Shown one piece after another: positions 14,911-25,468 of a DNA stretch of 64,000 nt. The position numbers and the translations under genes were made by a program. Each line of letters opens with the position of its first letter. The first letter of the stretch is position 1. Under the pieces are notes generated by a model that was not told where the DNA came from, did no database searches, and worked only from the letters and a program-made list of their open reading frames with translations. The DNA comes from Lucinisca nassula (taxonomy: Eukaryota > Mollusca > Bivalvia > Lucinida > Lucinidae), in the NCBI GenBank assembly GCA_963580285.1, contig CAUZLF010000730.1, forward strand, positions 52,501-116,500. Reading direction: 5' to 3'.

Positions 14911-17831
14911 TAGCTCACCTGACCGAAGGTCATGGTGAGCTTTTGTGACTGTAAGATGTCCGGCGTCGTCGTGCGTCGTGCGGTGTGCATCGTCCGTGCG
15001 TAAACTTTTTCTTGGAACACACTAGAGGGCACAGTTTTGGTCCAATCATCATCAAACTTGCTCAGAATGATCATCATGACAATACCTCGGTCAAGTTCGA
15101 ATATGGGTCATGTCGGGTCAAAAAGTAGGTCAGTAGGTCAAATCATAGAAAAACCTTGTGAACACACTAGAGGCCACAATTTTGGTCCAATCATCATAAA
15201 ACATGCTCAGAATGATGATCATAACAATATCCCAGTCAAGTTCGAATATGGGTCATGTCGGGTCAAAAAGTAGGTCAGTAGGTCAAATCATAGAAAAACC
15301 TTGTGAACACACTAGAGGCCACAATTTTGGTCCAATCATCATCAAACTTGCTCAGAATGATCATCATGACAATACCTCGTTCAAGTTTGAATATGGGTCA
15401 TGTCGGGTTAAAAAGTAGGTCAGTGGGTCAAATCATAGAAAAACCTTGTGAACACACTAGAGGCCACAATTTTGGTCCAATCATCATAAAACTTGCTCAG
15501 AATAATCATCATGACAAAATATCGATCAAGTTTGAATGTGGGTCATGTCGGGTCAAAAAGTAGGTCAGTAGGTCAAATCATAGAAAAACCTTGTGATCAC
15601 TCTAGAGGCCACAGGTTTGGTCCAATTATCATCAAACTTGCTCAGAATGATCATCATGACAATATCTCGGTCAAGTTTGAATTGGTCTCCCGTCGGGTCA
15701 AAAAGTAGGTCAGTAGGTCAAATCATAGGAAAACCTTGAGAACACACTAGAGGCCACAATTTTGGTCCAATCATCATAAAACTTACTTAGAATGATCATC
15801 ATGATAATATCTCGGTCAAGTACGAATATGGGTCATGTCGGGTCAAAAAGTAGGTCAGTAGGTCAAATCATAGAAAAACCTTGTGATCACTCTAGAGGCC
15901 ACAATTTTGGTCCATTCATCATCAAACATGATCACCATGACAAAATCTCAGTCAATATCTCAGTCAACTTTGAATACGGGTCATGTCGGGTCAAAAAGTA
16001 GGTCAGTAGGTCAAATCATAGAAAAACCTTGTGAACACACTAGAGGCCACAATTTTGGTCCAGTCATCATAAAACTTGCTCAGAATAATCATCATGACAA
16101 TATCTCGATCATGTTCGAATATGGGTCATGTCGGGTCAAAAAGTAGGTCAGTAGGTCACATCATAGAAAAACCTTGTGAACACTCTAGAGGCCACAGTTT
16201 TGAACCAATCATCATTTAACTTGCTCAGAATCATAATCATGACAATATCCCGGTCAAGTTCGAATATGGGTCATGTCGAGTCAAAAAGTAGGTCAGTGGG
16301 TTAAATGGTAGAAAAACCTTGTGAACACGATAGAGGCCACAATTTTGGTCCAATCATCTTCAGACTTGCTCAGAATGATCATCATGACAATATTTTGGTC
16401 AAGTTTGAATATGGGTCATGCTGGGTCAAAAAGCAGGTCAAATTATAGAAAAATCTTGTCAATGCTCTAGATGCCACAGTTTTTGTCCAATCATCATCAA
16501 ATTTTCTCAGAATGATTACCATGACAATATCTTGGTAAAGGTTGAATATGGGACATGTCGGATCCAAAAGTAGGTCAAACAATCTTATTTTTATTTTATT
16601 TATAACTTTGGAACTGTTAGTGATAGAGCCCTTATATTTAGCATGTGGGTTCCTTGTGACATTGCCTTCACATTCAGACAAACAGTTTTGACCTGTGACC
16701 TTGACCCCTGACCTTTTGACCTACTTTATCGTAACTTTTTAACCATTTGAGATAGAGCCTTCATATTTGGCATGTAGGTTCCTTGTCACATTGCCTTACC
16801 ACTCACACAAAATATGACCTGTGACTTTGACCTGTTACCTTTGACCTACTTTATCTCATAACTTTCTAAATGATTGAGATAGAGCCTTCATATTTGGCTT
16901 GTAGGTTCCTTGTGACATTGTTTTTCCACTCCTACAAAATATTTTACCTTGACCCTGGCCCTTCGACCTATATATCATAAATTTTTAACCATTTGACATA
17001 AAGCCTATACATTTGGCACTTAGGTTCCTTGTGACATCACCTTCCAACCCGTACAATAAATTTTGACCTGTGACATAGACCCTTGACCTGTGACCTACTT
17101 TATCATCACTTTCTATTTTAGATAGAGCTTTCATATATGGCATGTAGGTTGCTTGTGACATTGCCTTCCCACTAAAACATAAGATTTTGACCTGTTACCT
17201 TAACCCTATACCTGTGACCTACTTTGTTATAACTTCTTAACCGTTTGAGATAGAGCCTATAGATTTGGCTTTATTTTTTGATTGGCTGATTCATGTCTAA
17301 GGGTTGAAGGGAATCAAAAGGGATACTCATGTTACAGACTTGAATCATACATGATCCCAAATATTGATATAGCACTGGATTTTTCTTTGTGACTTTGTTT
17401 CTGTTATGGGTTTAAAAATTTGCCTTTGCTCAACTTAGTCAAAGTACCACTTCCAGTGAGCTACCCTGACTGGTGACAAGTCTTATATATAATGACCTTG
17501 TGAACACTCTAGAGACCACGGTTTTGGTCCAATCATCATCAAACTTGCTCAGAATAATTGTCATGACAATATCTTGATCAAGTTGAAAATGGGATCTGTC
17601 CAGTCAAAGTGTATGTCAGTAGGTCAAATCATAGAAAAACCTTGTGAATACTAGTTTAAAAAAATGTTATGGCTTTCAAGGTTAAGGTTCTTGTCGCTAT
17701 CTTAAGAAAAAAACTTCTTAACATTAGCTCCAACATTTATTGATGGATTTTAATAAAATTACCTTAACATATAACCTACTATCTTGCAGTTTGGATCAGG
17801 TGAGCGATCTAGGGCCATCATGGCCCTCTTG
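14911..17831 (+). mobile_element. Complete HINE with 145-bp and 112-bp cores
   Basis: The 5' hairpin has outer stem GCTCACC/GGTGAGC and inner stem TGACC/GGTCA. A CGTCGTGCG tract and GTAAACTTTTTCTTG follow. About ten 145-bp units span 15000-16480, each with GTAGGTCAGTAGGTCAAATC. A 112-bp degenerate unit block spans 16580-17270. The 3' domain (17275-17831) holds one diverged 145-bp-type unit, GATCAGGTGAGCGA, the hairpin AGGGCCATCATGGCCCT and CTCTTG. The flanks join to TAATTTTTTT|TTTATAAAATC, matching the uninterrupted unit near 18178. Overlapping ~86-codon frames are repeat artefacts. Confidence 0.88.
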
Positions 17832-18393
17832 TTTATAAAATCTTGTCTGCAAAATATCTTAAAATCTATTGGAGCTAGAGCTTTGAAAGTTAATGAATAG
17901 ATTGGTGGTGATGAGTAGATGACCTGATCAACTTTTGACAAAATTCCGACCTGATCAACTTTTGACAAAATTCCGAGTAATACTTTGTGAGTTATGGCCC
18001 TTTGTCACTTTGGTAATTTTGTCATTTGTAATGTATGGTAAAAGTGATGCATAGCATTACTTAAAAACCGTGTGTGCTAAAGTTTTGAAACTTCATTTAT
18101 GGACTCCTCATGGAAAATAAGCTGACACGTATTTTTTCACTTCCGGATTATGCCCCTTTCAAGAGTTATTGCCCTTTAATTTTTTTTTATAAAATCTTGT
18201 CAGCAAAATATCACAAAAACTATTGGAGCTAGAGCCTTGAAAGTTAGTGAATAGATTGGTGGTGATGAGTAGATGACCTGATTAACTGTTGACAAAATTC
18301 TGAAAAATGTTTTTGAGTTTTTGCCCTTTGTCACTTTGGTAATTTTTGTCCATTGTAATGTATGGTAAAAGTGATGCATAGCATAAGTTAAAA

Positions 18394-20344
18394 AGAGCTC
18401 CGCAAGCGGGGCATTATACACCCGTAGCCTTTTTCATGTGGCGAAAGTTAATATTTCCTGATTGCAACCTCGAAATATTATGTACTGCTTAATATCATGG
18501 TCTAACTACATGTATAGATCAAGTTTCAGCTTAACTTCAGCTTAATCAGACCAAAATTACAGGCGTTAGTCAGAAAGAAAATGTTAACAGAAATTTTCAA
18601 AGATGTAGCAGGCGTTATACGGAAACAAATATGTTTACCGAATTTTTCAAAGGGGCATAATTCTATCAATATTTGGTGGAGGGTAATTGTCAAAACTTTA
18701 CATATATCTCATTGATCATTTCTTAAAAGCTACCTAGTTTCAACTTGATTGAATAAAAACTGAATGAGTTAACCTGAGATGAAATTGTTTTGGCGTTATT
18801 TTCAAAGGGACATAACTCTTTTAATATTTGGTGGACAGATATTCTCGCAACTTAATCAGACCAAACTTACAGGTGTTAGAAAGAAAATGTTTAGCATATT
18901 TCCAATATATGGTCTTACTATCTTACAACTTTCAGTTTGATCGGATAAAAACTGTACAAGGCGTTATCTGGAAAGAAAATTGTTATAACAAAATTTAGAA
19001 TGGGGCATAACTCAATAAATATTTGATGAACGGTAAAAACTGTAGGAGTTATCCAGAAACAACTTTTAAACCCAAATTTTAAAAAGGGCAAAACTCTGTT
19101 AATATTTGGTACATGGTAATTCTCAAAACTTAACAAATTTTTTGACATCATGGCCTTACTACCTATCAAATTTCAGCTTGATTGGATGAAATATGCCCAA
19201 GAAGTTACCTGGAAACAATTTTTTACCAAAATTTTCAAAGGGGCATAACTCTGTTAATATGTGGGTGACGGTAATTTTAGAAACCTTATGCACATCTACA
19301 CATCATGATCTTACTACCCACCAAGTTTCAGCTTATCAGATGAAAACTGTAGGAGGAGTTATCACGAAACCAAAATGTTACAAAAAATTCAAAGGGGCAT
19401 AACACTGTTAATTTTTGGCTGACGTTAATTCTCAAAACTTTACACACGTCTACACATCATGGTCTTACTACCTACCAAGTTTCAGCTTGATCTGATGAAA
19501 ACTGTAGAAGGAGTTATCCGGAAATGAAAATGTTAACAAAAATTTCAAAGGGTCATAACTTTGTTAATTTTTGGCAGACAGTAATTCTCGGAACTTAACG
19601 CACATCTACACATCATGGTCTTACTACCTACCAAGTTTCAGCTTGATCGGATGAAAACTGTAGGAGGAGTTATCCGGAAACGTAAATGTTTACAAAAGTT
19701 TCAAAGGGGCATAACTCTTAATATTTGGCGGACGTTAATTCTCGAAACTTGAGGCACATCTTCATATCATGATCTTACTACTTACCAAGTTTCAGCTTGA
19801 TCGGATGAAAACTGTAGGAGGAGTTATCCCGAAACGAAAATGTTTACAAAAATTTCAAAGGGGCATAACTCTGTTAATATTTGGCAGACGTTAATTCTCG
19901 AAACTTTACGCACATCTACACATCATGGTCTTACTACCTACCAAGTTTCAGCTTGATTGGATGAAAACTTTTAGGAGGAGTTATCCGGAAACGCAAATGT
20001 TTACAAAAATTTCAAAGGGGCATTACTCTGTTAATATTTGGTGGATGTAAATTCTCGAAACTTTACGCACATCTACACATTATGGTCTTCCTTTTACCAA
20101 GTTTCAGCTTGATCGGATAAACAACGGTAGGAGGAGTTATCCCGAAACGAAAATGTTTACAAAAATTTCAAAGGGGCATAACTCTGTTAATATTTGGCGG
20201 ATGTTAATTCTCGAAACTTTACGCACATCTACACATCATGGTCTTACTACCTACCAAGTTTCAGCTTGATAGGATGAAAACTGTAGGAGGAGTTATCCAT
20301 AAACGAAAAGTTTACGGACGGACGGACGCCGACCCCATAACATA
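18394..20344 (-). mobile_element. HINE-like element with ~150-bp core (GCATAACTCTGTTAATATTTGG units)
   Basis: The plus-strand left end has GCTCCGC-AA-GCGGGGC, a short hairpin. The right end has GGACGGACGGACGCCGACC, which on the minus strand is the CGTCC-rich head seen after HINE 5' ends. I therefore read it as minus-strand. The core repeats CAAAGGGGCATAACTCTG, TACCTACCAAGTTTCAGC and GTAGGAGGAGTTATCC about every 150 bp and is most regular from 19400 to 20320. It interrupts the ~320-bp repeat, which resumes at 20345. Confidence 0.7.
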
Positions 20345-20517
20345 AAAATTTGTATGCTAGGGTTTTGAAATTTTATGTATGGATTCCTCATGGAAAATAA
20401 GCTAGCACTTATTTTTTTCTCATCCTGATGATGCCCCTTTCAAGAGTGATTGCCCTTTGATTTTTTTATTTATAAAACCTTGTCAGCAAAATATCTCAAA
20501 AACTATTGGATTTAGAG

Positions 20518-20592
20518 TAGAAGTAAAACAAAGATCAGGAATCGATACAATTAACTTACACCACCCATCAAAGACACCAAAGGGAAACTGTC
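20518..20592 (-). mobile_element. PLE 3'-terminal fragment (~75 bp)
   Basis: AGTAGAAGTAAAACAAAG followed by ATCGATACAATTAACTTACA matches the minus-strand 3' end of the PLE at 40168. Only the last ~75 bp of the 3' untranslated region is present, so it is strongly 5'-truncated, as expected for target-primed retroelements. Confidence 0.8.
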
Positions 20593-20663
20593 ATAGTTAC
20601 TTTTCCGCTCAATAATCCTGATACCAGTTGAGATATTTTCATGAAACTTCACAATATATAGGT

Positions 20664-20818
20664 TTATGAGCATGGACGGGCCGACTCGCAGCATTTTTCC
20701 TGGGCAGGCTTAGACTTTCTAAGCGGATTACCAGTACCAATGTGCGGTCAGTATCAACTCTGCGTGGAAGCATGGTGCAGCCCATCTATTTCTCCAGGCC
20801 GTGATGGGCGGGGGCAAA
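20664..20818 (-). mobile_element. SINE-A fragment, head region only
   Basis: The reverse complement matches the first ~150 bp of SINE-A (GGGCTGCAC..GCTTCCACGCAGAGTTGATAC..CTGCCCAGG). The 3' half and CAAA tail are missing. Confidence 0.75.
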
Positions 20819-21411
20819 TTGTGCTCTACATATCTGTGCTCTATTATCAATGTTCAAAGGGCAATAACGCCAAAAGTAGGACAGTCAGAGTTACGGTTGA
20901 TATGGCCTGCAAATTGTCTCATGGTGCACTACATATCTGTGAAGTTTCATTAAAATGTCTCTAATGTTATAAGAGCTATGGAGCGACACAAAACTATGAT
21001 AGTAATGGCTATGTTCAATGTTCAAAGGGCAACAATCCCAAAAGTAGGAAAGTCAGAGTTAGAGTTGATATGTTCAGCATATTGTCTCATGGTGATCTAT
21101 ATATCTGTGAAGTTTCTTTAAATTATCCCAAATGATTTCAGGGTTGTAGAGACACGAATAACCAAACATTGAAAAGTCATAGTCACGGTTTATATGTTCT
21201 GCACGTCGTCTCATGGTGCTCTTTTTGTTTGTATTGGGAGTTAACGGTCCAATCGAAACTATTTAGGTCATTTTGAGCTGGTCATTTTACCCATCCACAC
21301 TTTATCTGTATTCATAACCAGAACATTGCACATTCTTTTGCCAGAAACTGACAAGTGCCCCTAATGAATCAGCGAAAGCAGAGTGATCATGAGATTTTCT
21401 CTACTTTTTTA

Positions 21412-21535
21412 CGTCCCCGTCAACACTATTTAGGTCATTTTGGAGACGTTGCTACCAATTCTGTTGGACTTTTACCCGACATTGAGATTAAATGATATCT
21501 CAATCCCTGCCGCCCAATGAAACCAATAAACTCTG
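21412..21535 (-). mobile_element. SINE-A fragment, 3' half
   Basis: The reverse complement contains GGCAGGGATTGAGAT, a diverged CATCTCAATGTCGGGTA, CTCCAAAATGACCTAAATAG and GTTGACGGGGACGT, which is the SINE-A 3' half without a recognisable CAAA tail. Confidence 0.7.
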
Positions 21536-22447
21536 ATTTTTTTTTACTTTTAGAGTCATTGCCCTTAGGACATTGAGCATAGCAATTTCTATCATGTAGT
21601 CTATCTGAAGCACTGTAACTCCTCAACCTTTGGATGGAGTCTGGCCAAACTTGCATGATTATTTCACCAGGATGGGGGAAAACCATTATGTTTGATGACC
21701 ATTACCTTTTCAAGGGCGCATGTCCTCCCATTAAACTCAATTTTGAACCAAAAATGGCTCTGATGAACACATCAATGAAGTGTAGTCTTACTGGATACAA
21801 TATGTGATTGCAATTTACTAAAGATTTGATTAGATTTTGAAGACCTTGACTATGTTTAAAAGGACACAGGTCCACAAAACTGAACATACATATTGTAATA
21901 CCGATTTTCATTCTTTTGGAGCTATGGCTCTTTGAACATTGAAAATAGTCAGCTCAGTCCCTTTTATTGTCAATTTTATTAAGTGAAAGAGTAATGCATT
22001 TTCACTTTGAATTCCTTTATGACCGTGATATCGCACATTGTGGCGCGACATCATGCAGTGCTTGCAGCTTTTATTCAAAATGGCAAAAGTAAAAAATATC
22101 ATTTGAGTTCAGTCATGATAATAGCCACTATTTTAGCTGTACAGACTAGCAGGGATCATGAAATTTTAGATACAGAAGCAAGAGAGAGCTCAGTGTCTGG
22201 AAAAGTGTAAGGACCATGTTATTTTAAACTGTTTTTGTTGTATGTCAATATTTCAATCTCCTATATGGCACTTTTTGGTTTTATGTGAAGACCTGATTGA
22301 TTATAGGCTACTGGACTTGGGAATTTGTAAATATTATTTCAAATTTTGTATATAAAATGAGCTTTTACTTGGAACATCTAATGAAATTGTACTTAAAGGA
22401 TGTAGATGTCTTTTTATCTACTGTACACAGTTTGAAAATGTTCTTTT

Positions 22448-22700
22448 TAGCTCACCTGTCACGTAGTGACAGAGCTAGCTTTTATGACCACATTTTGTCC
22501 GTCTTGCATCCGTCTGTGTTTCCATGCGTGCGCAAACTATTTCTTCAAACAACATCTAAACAACTGAACAGATTCTGACCAAACTTTGCATGAATATCTT
22601 TGAGTTGTCCTTTTTCAAAACTGTTCAAAGAATTTCATTCAATGCGGCCAATCCCTCCTCTTCGTTAAAACACTTTTATCAGGGAAACCATTTAGACCCC
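22448..22700 (+). mobile_element. HINE 5'-end fragment
   Basis: TAGCTCACC with a perfect inner stem TGTCAC-GTA-GTGACA; the outer stem is decayed (AGCTAGC instead of GGTGAGC). TTTTGTCCGTCTTGCATCCGT and a core-like segment (AACAGATTCTGACCAAACTT) follow. It resembles the head of 9431-10740. No 3' end is found, so it is truncated. Confidence 0.65.
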
Positions 22701-23377
22701 GCCCCTTGACCATATATTTTCCTGTTCCTTATGGTTAGACCAAGAGCTCATGACATGGAGCTTACAGATTTCTCTATAGTATCTGGATAGCCGCTCATGC
22801 AGACAACATTGGCATGGTTTGATTTCCATTGGTCCAAGAGATCAAAGATTAACTGGTAATCTTAGGCCCCTTGGGTCATTTTCCTCCAATATTTCAACCT
22901 AATGCAGACTATATGGGTGATTCATACCTGGCACAAGTACTTAACCCATTTTGTACCAGAAACCCCAAAGCCGGTAATTGGCAGACTGTGCAGGCCCAAA
23001 TCAGACTCCACTTTCTGTGACGCCTGATCAGGGCCTACACTGTTTGCAAAACTGACAGCCATTTACCAACAGATTTTGAAGAACACACAACCTGACAAGC
23101 CTTAATGTGCTATATATTAGGAGGGACATTCAATTTCGTTCAAAAAGGGTTAATATTGCAAGAATTACTGATAAGAGGTGTAAGGAGGATTTTACCTGAT
23201 TTTGATGAGGTACAGCATTCCTGACATACCCCAGTTGTACAATTAAATTAGATTAGGACCTGAAACTGTCTGGAAAAACTAACCAATCACCTGATTCCTG
23301 TCTGCACGAGCAGGCCACATGCCTGATAGCTCTGTGTGATTAGCTGTTGGTTAGACCCATTAAGTCACACTTACCCG
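22701..23377. other. Stretch with no recognised feature
   Basis: It holds one fragment like the family-C core (ACCATATATTTTCCTGTTCCTTATGG, at 22709-22734). The rest is unique here. No open frame over about 60 codons looks protein-like. Confidence 0.4.
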
Positions 23378-24050
23378 TTTTGTTTTTTAGCTTTGCTGTT
23401 TCGGAGAAACGACGAGGTATTGTCATAGCTCCTTCGTCTGGGTCATCGTTGTCGCCGTGCAAAAACTGACAATTTTGAAAATCTCTACCATGACTTCTCA
23501 TATTGCCTTCAAACTCACACCACTTCTTCATAATGACAACCTGCATTACTATGACAAGTTTCAAGGTCAGGACCTCAAGGTCTAGGCCACTGTCTATTTT
23601 TAGAAAAACTTCCTTTTCGCTCTAGCTCCTACATTTTTCAAAGGATTTTTATATAACTCCACACAAATGTTGCTTCTGATAATATATCGAGCAAGTTTAT
23701 CTTACAAGATCATGGCCTCAAGGTCAAGGTCACTGGCTATTTTTAGAAAAGAACTTGTCATCGCTGTAGGGCTGACATTTTTCAATGGATATTAATATAA
23801 CTTCACACAAATGTAGCTTATGATAATATTCTGTCAAGGTCATGGCCTCAAGGTTTAGGTCACTGGCTATTTTGAGAGAAACTGTTATCGCTCTAGCGCC
23901 TACATTTTTCAACAGATTTTAATATAACTTTAAAAAAATGTTGCTTATGATAATATCTCCAGCTAGTTGAACTTTCAAGGTCATGGCCTCAAGGTCACTG
24001 TCTATTTATAGAAAAACTTTGTTATTATTCTAGCGCCCATTCTACTTGTG
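23378..24050 (+). repeat. Element head plus ~135-bp tandem units
   Basis: It starts near TTTTTTAGCTTTGCTG, where GTTTC-GGA-GAAAC forms a short stem, and continues through CGTCTGGGTCATCGTTGTCG. Three to four units follow with CTACATTTTTCAA, TATAACTTCACACAAATG, CTTATGATAATAT and TCATGGCCTCAAGGTCAAGG. The layout of head hairpin, CG-rich tract and tandem core resembles the HINEs, but this is a different family. The 3' end is not identified. Confidence 0.55.
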
Positions 24051-24306
24051 TCTTAATGTGTCTTATCATAAGGACCAAGAATATATATGGTTTAGGGGTG
24101 GTTATCAGAACATATACTGAGATATAAGGCATAATGAAATAAAACGTGAGGAAAAACCCCAGTGGAACACACAGCTGTTGTGACTAAATGTGTCTTATTA
24201 TAAGGAATAAGAATAGAATATGATTATGTGGTGGGGATCTGAATAGCTTCTATGATATATGGCATATTATGTAGTGGTAGGATACATCAGCACCCCAGCA
24301 AAAAAC

Positions 24307-24610
24307 AAGAGGACCCAGAGGGCACTGGTTCGCTCACCTGATCCGAAGTATAACAAGTGGGCCTGGGGCAGGGACATTTTTGGCCCCAGGACTTTAATTT
24401 GAAAATCTTGGTTTCGGTCAACAAGAAGCTTCATATTGGATATCAAAGACCTTGGCCTTGTGGTTCAGAAAAGATCTTTAAAGGTTTTCCCTGCAGGCGT
24501 CTATGTCTAACATGTTGGCCCCTAGGAAGGGCCATTTTTTGCCCCAGGGCTATAATTTGAACAATATTGGTAGAGGTCTCCAAGATGACGCTTCATACTC
24601 AGGTGAGCTA
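24307..24610 (-). mobile_element. Short complete HINE (304 bp)
   Basis: On the minus strand it runs from TAGCTCACCTGA (24610) to the 3' hairpin (GGGTCC arm) and CTCTTG (24307), with GATCAGGTGAGCGA just inside. The core is about one and a half ~150-bp units of the 9431-10740 family. It is the smallest copy in the window and has no CGTC tract, so it is internally deleted. Confidence 0.75.
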
Positions 24611-24711
24611 AAACTATATGTTCTAGGGTTAGGGTCCTGTACGGTTCCTTACATATAAGGCCTTATCGGCTTTGGAAGGGCTACAGCATGGCTCTGTCTG
24701 ACACCGAGAGA

Positions 24712-25467
24712 GTTGTGCTCATGGTGAGCTATTGTGATCAGTCAATGTCCGCCGTCCCACGTCCGTTGTCAACAAATTGCTTTAAGACTTCCTCCTAATC
24801 CCTTGGACCAATTTCATTTTAACTTCACACGAATATTGCCTAGGTGGATCACTACCAAAATAGCTAAAGTCGCTCTGCTTCAATAAATAAGCTGGCCACC
24901 AGAGCTAAAAATAGAAAAAAAATCTTTAAACGACTACTCCTCCCATACCCTTGGGTCAATTGCATCCAAACTCCATAGGAATGTTGCTTAGGTGACCCAC
25001 TACCAAAGAAGCTAAAATCGTTACACTTTGATTAACAAGATGGTCGCCAGGGTTAAAATAGAGAAAAACGTCAAAAATTGGCTTAAATGACTCACTACCA
25101 AAATAATTTTATTCAAACTTCATAGGAATATTGCTTAGATGATACTCTTCCAAAATAGCCAAAGTCGTTCCGCTCGGATGAACAAGGTAGCTGCCAGATC
25201 TAAAAATAGAAAAATCTTTAAACGACTACTTTTCCCATACCTTTGGGTCAATTTCATTCAAACTTCATAGGAATGTTGCATAGGTGACCCTCTACCAAAA
25301 TAGTTAACATGGTTCAGTTCTAATTTGCAAGATGGCTGCTAACTCCTCTTACACCCTTGGGCCAGTTTCATACAAATTATAGCCAAGGGGCTAAAATGGC
25401 CCTGCTTTGGACCCACTTGTTTCACTATCGATCAGGTGAGCGAACCAGGGCCCCCTGTGCATTATTG
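24712..25467 (+). mobile_element. HINE, 5'-truncated, GGAATGTTGCTTAGG core family
   Basis: It begins within the 5' hairpin (TGTGCTCATGGTGAGC) with the TCCGCCGTCC tract after it. The core units match 12468-13450. The 3' end has ATCAGGTGAGCGA and a degenerate hairpin, ending ATTATTG instead of CTCTTG. The next HINE starts 2 bp later. Confidence 0.75.
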
Positions 25468-25468
25468 T

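Larger units (their letters stand above)
14207..20517 (+). repeat. Tandem core of ~320-bp units, split by two insertions
   Basis: Units contain TTTCAAGAGTTATTGCCCTT, TGTCAGCAAAATATC, GATTGGTGGTGATGAGTAGA, GAGTTATGGCCCTTTGTCAC and ATGGATTCCTCATG. The visible pieces are 14207-14910, 17832-18393 and 20345-20517. The gaps are a complete HINE (14911-17831) and a second element (18394-20344). Across each gap the unit sequence resumes where it stopped. It is probably the core of an older HINE whose ends I cannot identify. Confidence 0.7.
20593..22447. repeat. Diverged tandem repeats and SINE fragments
   Basis: Units of about 190 bp (TGTTCAAAGGGCAA, AAGTAGG, GTCAGAGTTA, ATTGTCTCATGGTG, ATATCTGTGAAGTTTC) repeat at 20845, 21015 and, degenerately, near 21170. 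SINE-A fragments lie at 20664-20818 and 21412-21535. From 21540 to 22440 I see AT-rich sequence with no long reading frame and no recognised element. Confidence 0.5.

Noticed and set aside
14995..16146. Series of overlapping ~71-87-codon frames with MNTLEATVLVQSSSNLL-type sequence, also at 34.4-39.9, 52.7-55.2 and 58.1-60.0 kb
   Set aside because: They repeat every 145 bp and shift one frame per unit (145 is not a multiple of 3), occur on either strand with the element, and show substitutions without codon bias. They are translations of a non-coding satellite.
15000..16480. CRISPR-like regular repeats
   Set aside because: The unit is a continuous 145-bp tandem repeat without unique spacers, in eukaryotic transposon context, and no cas genes are present.
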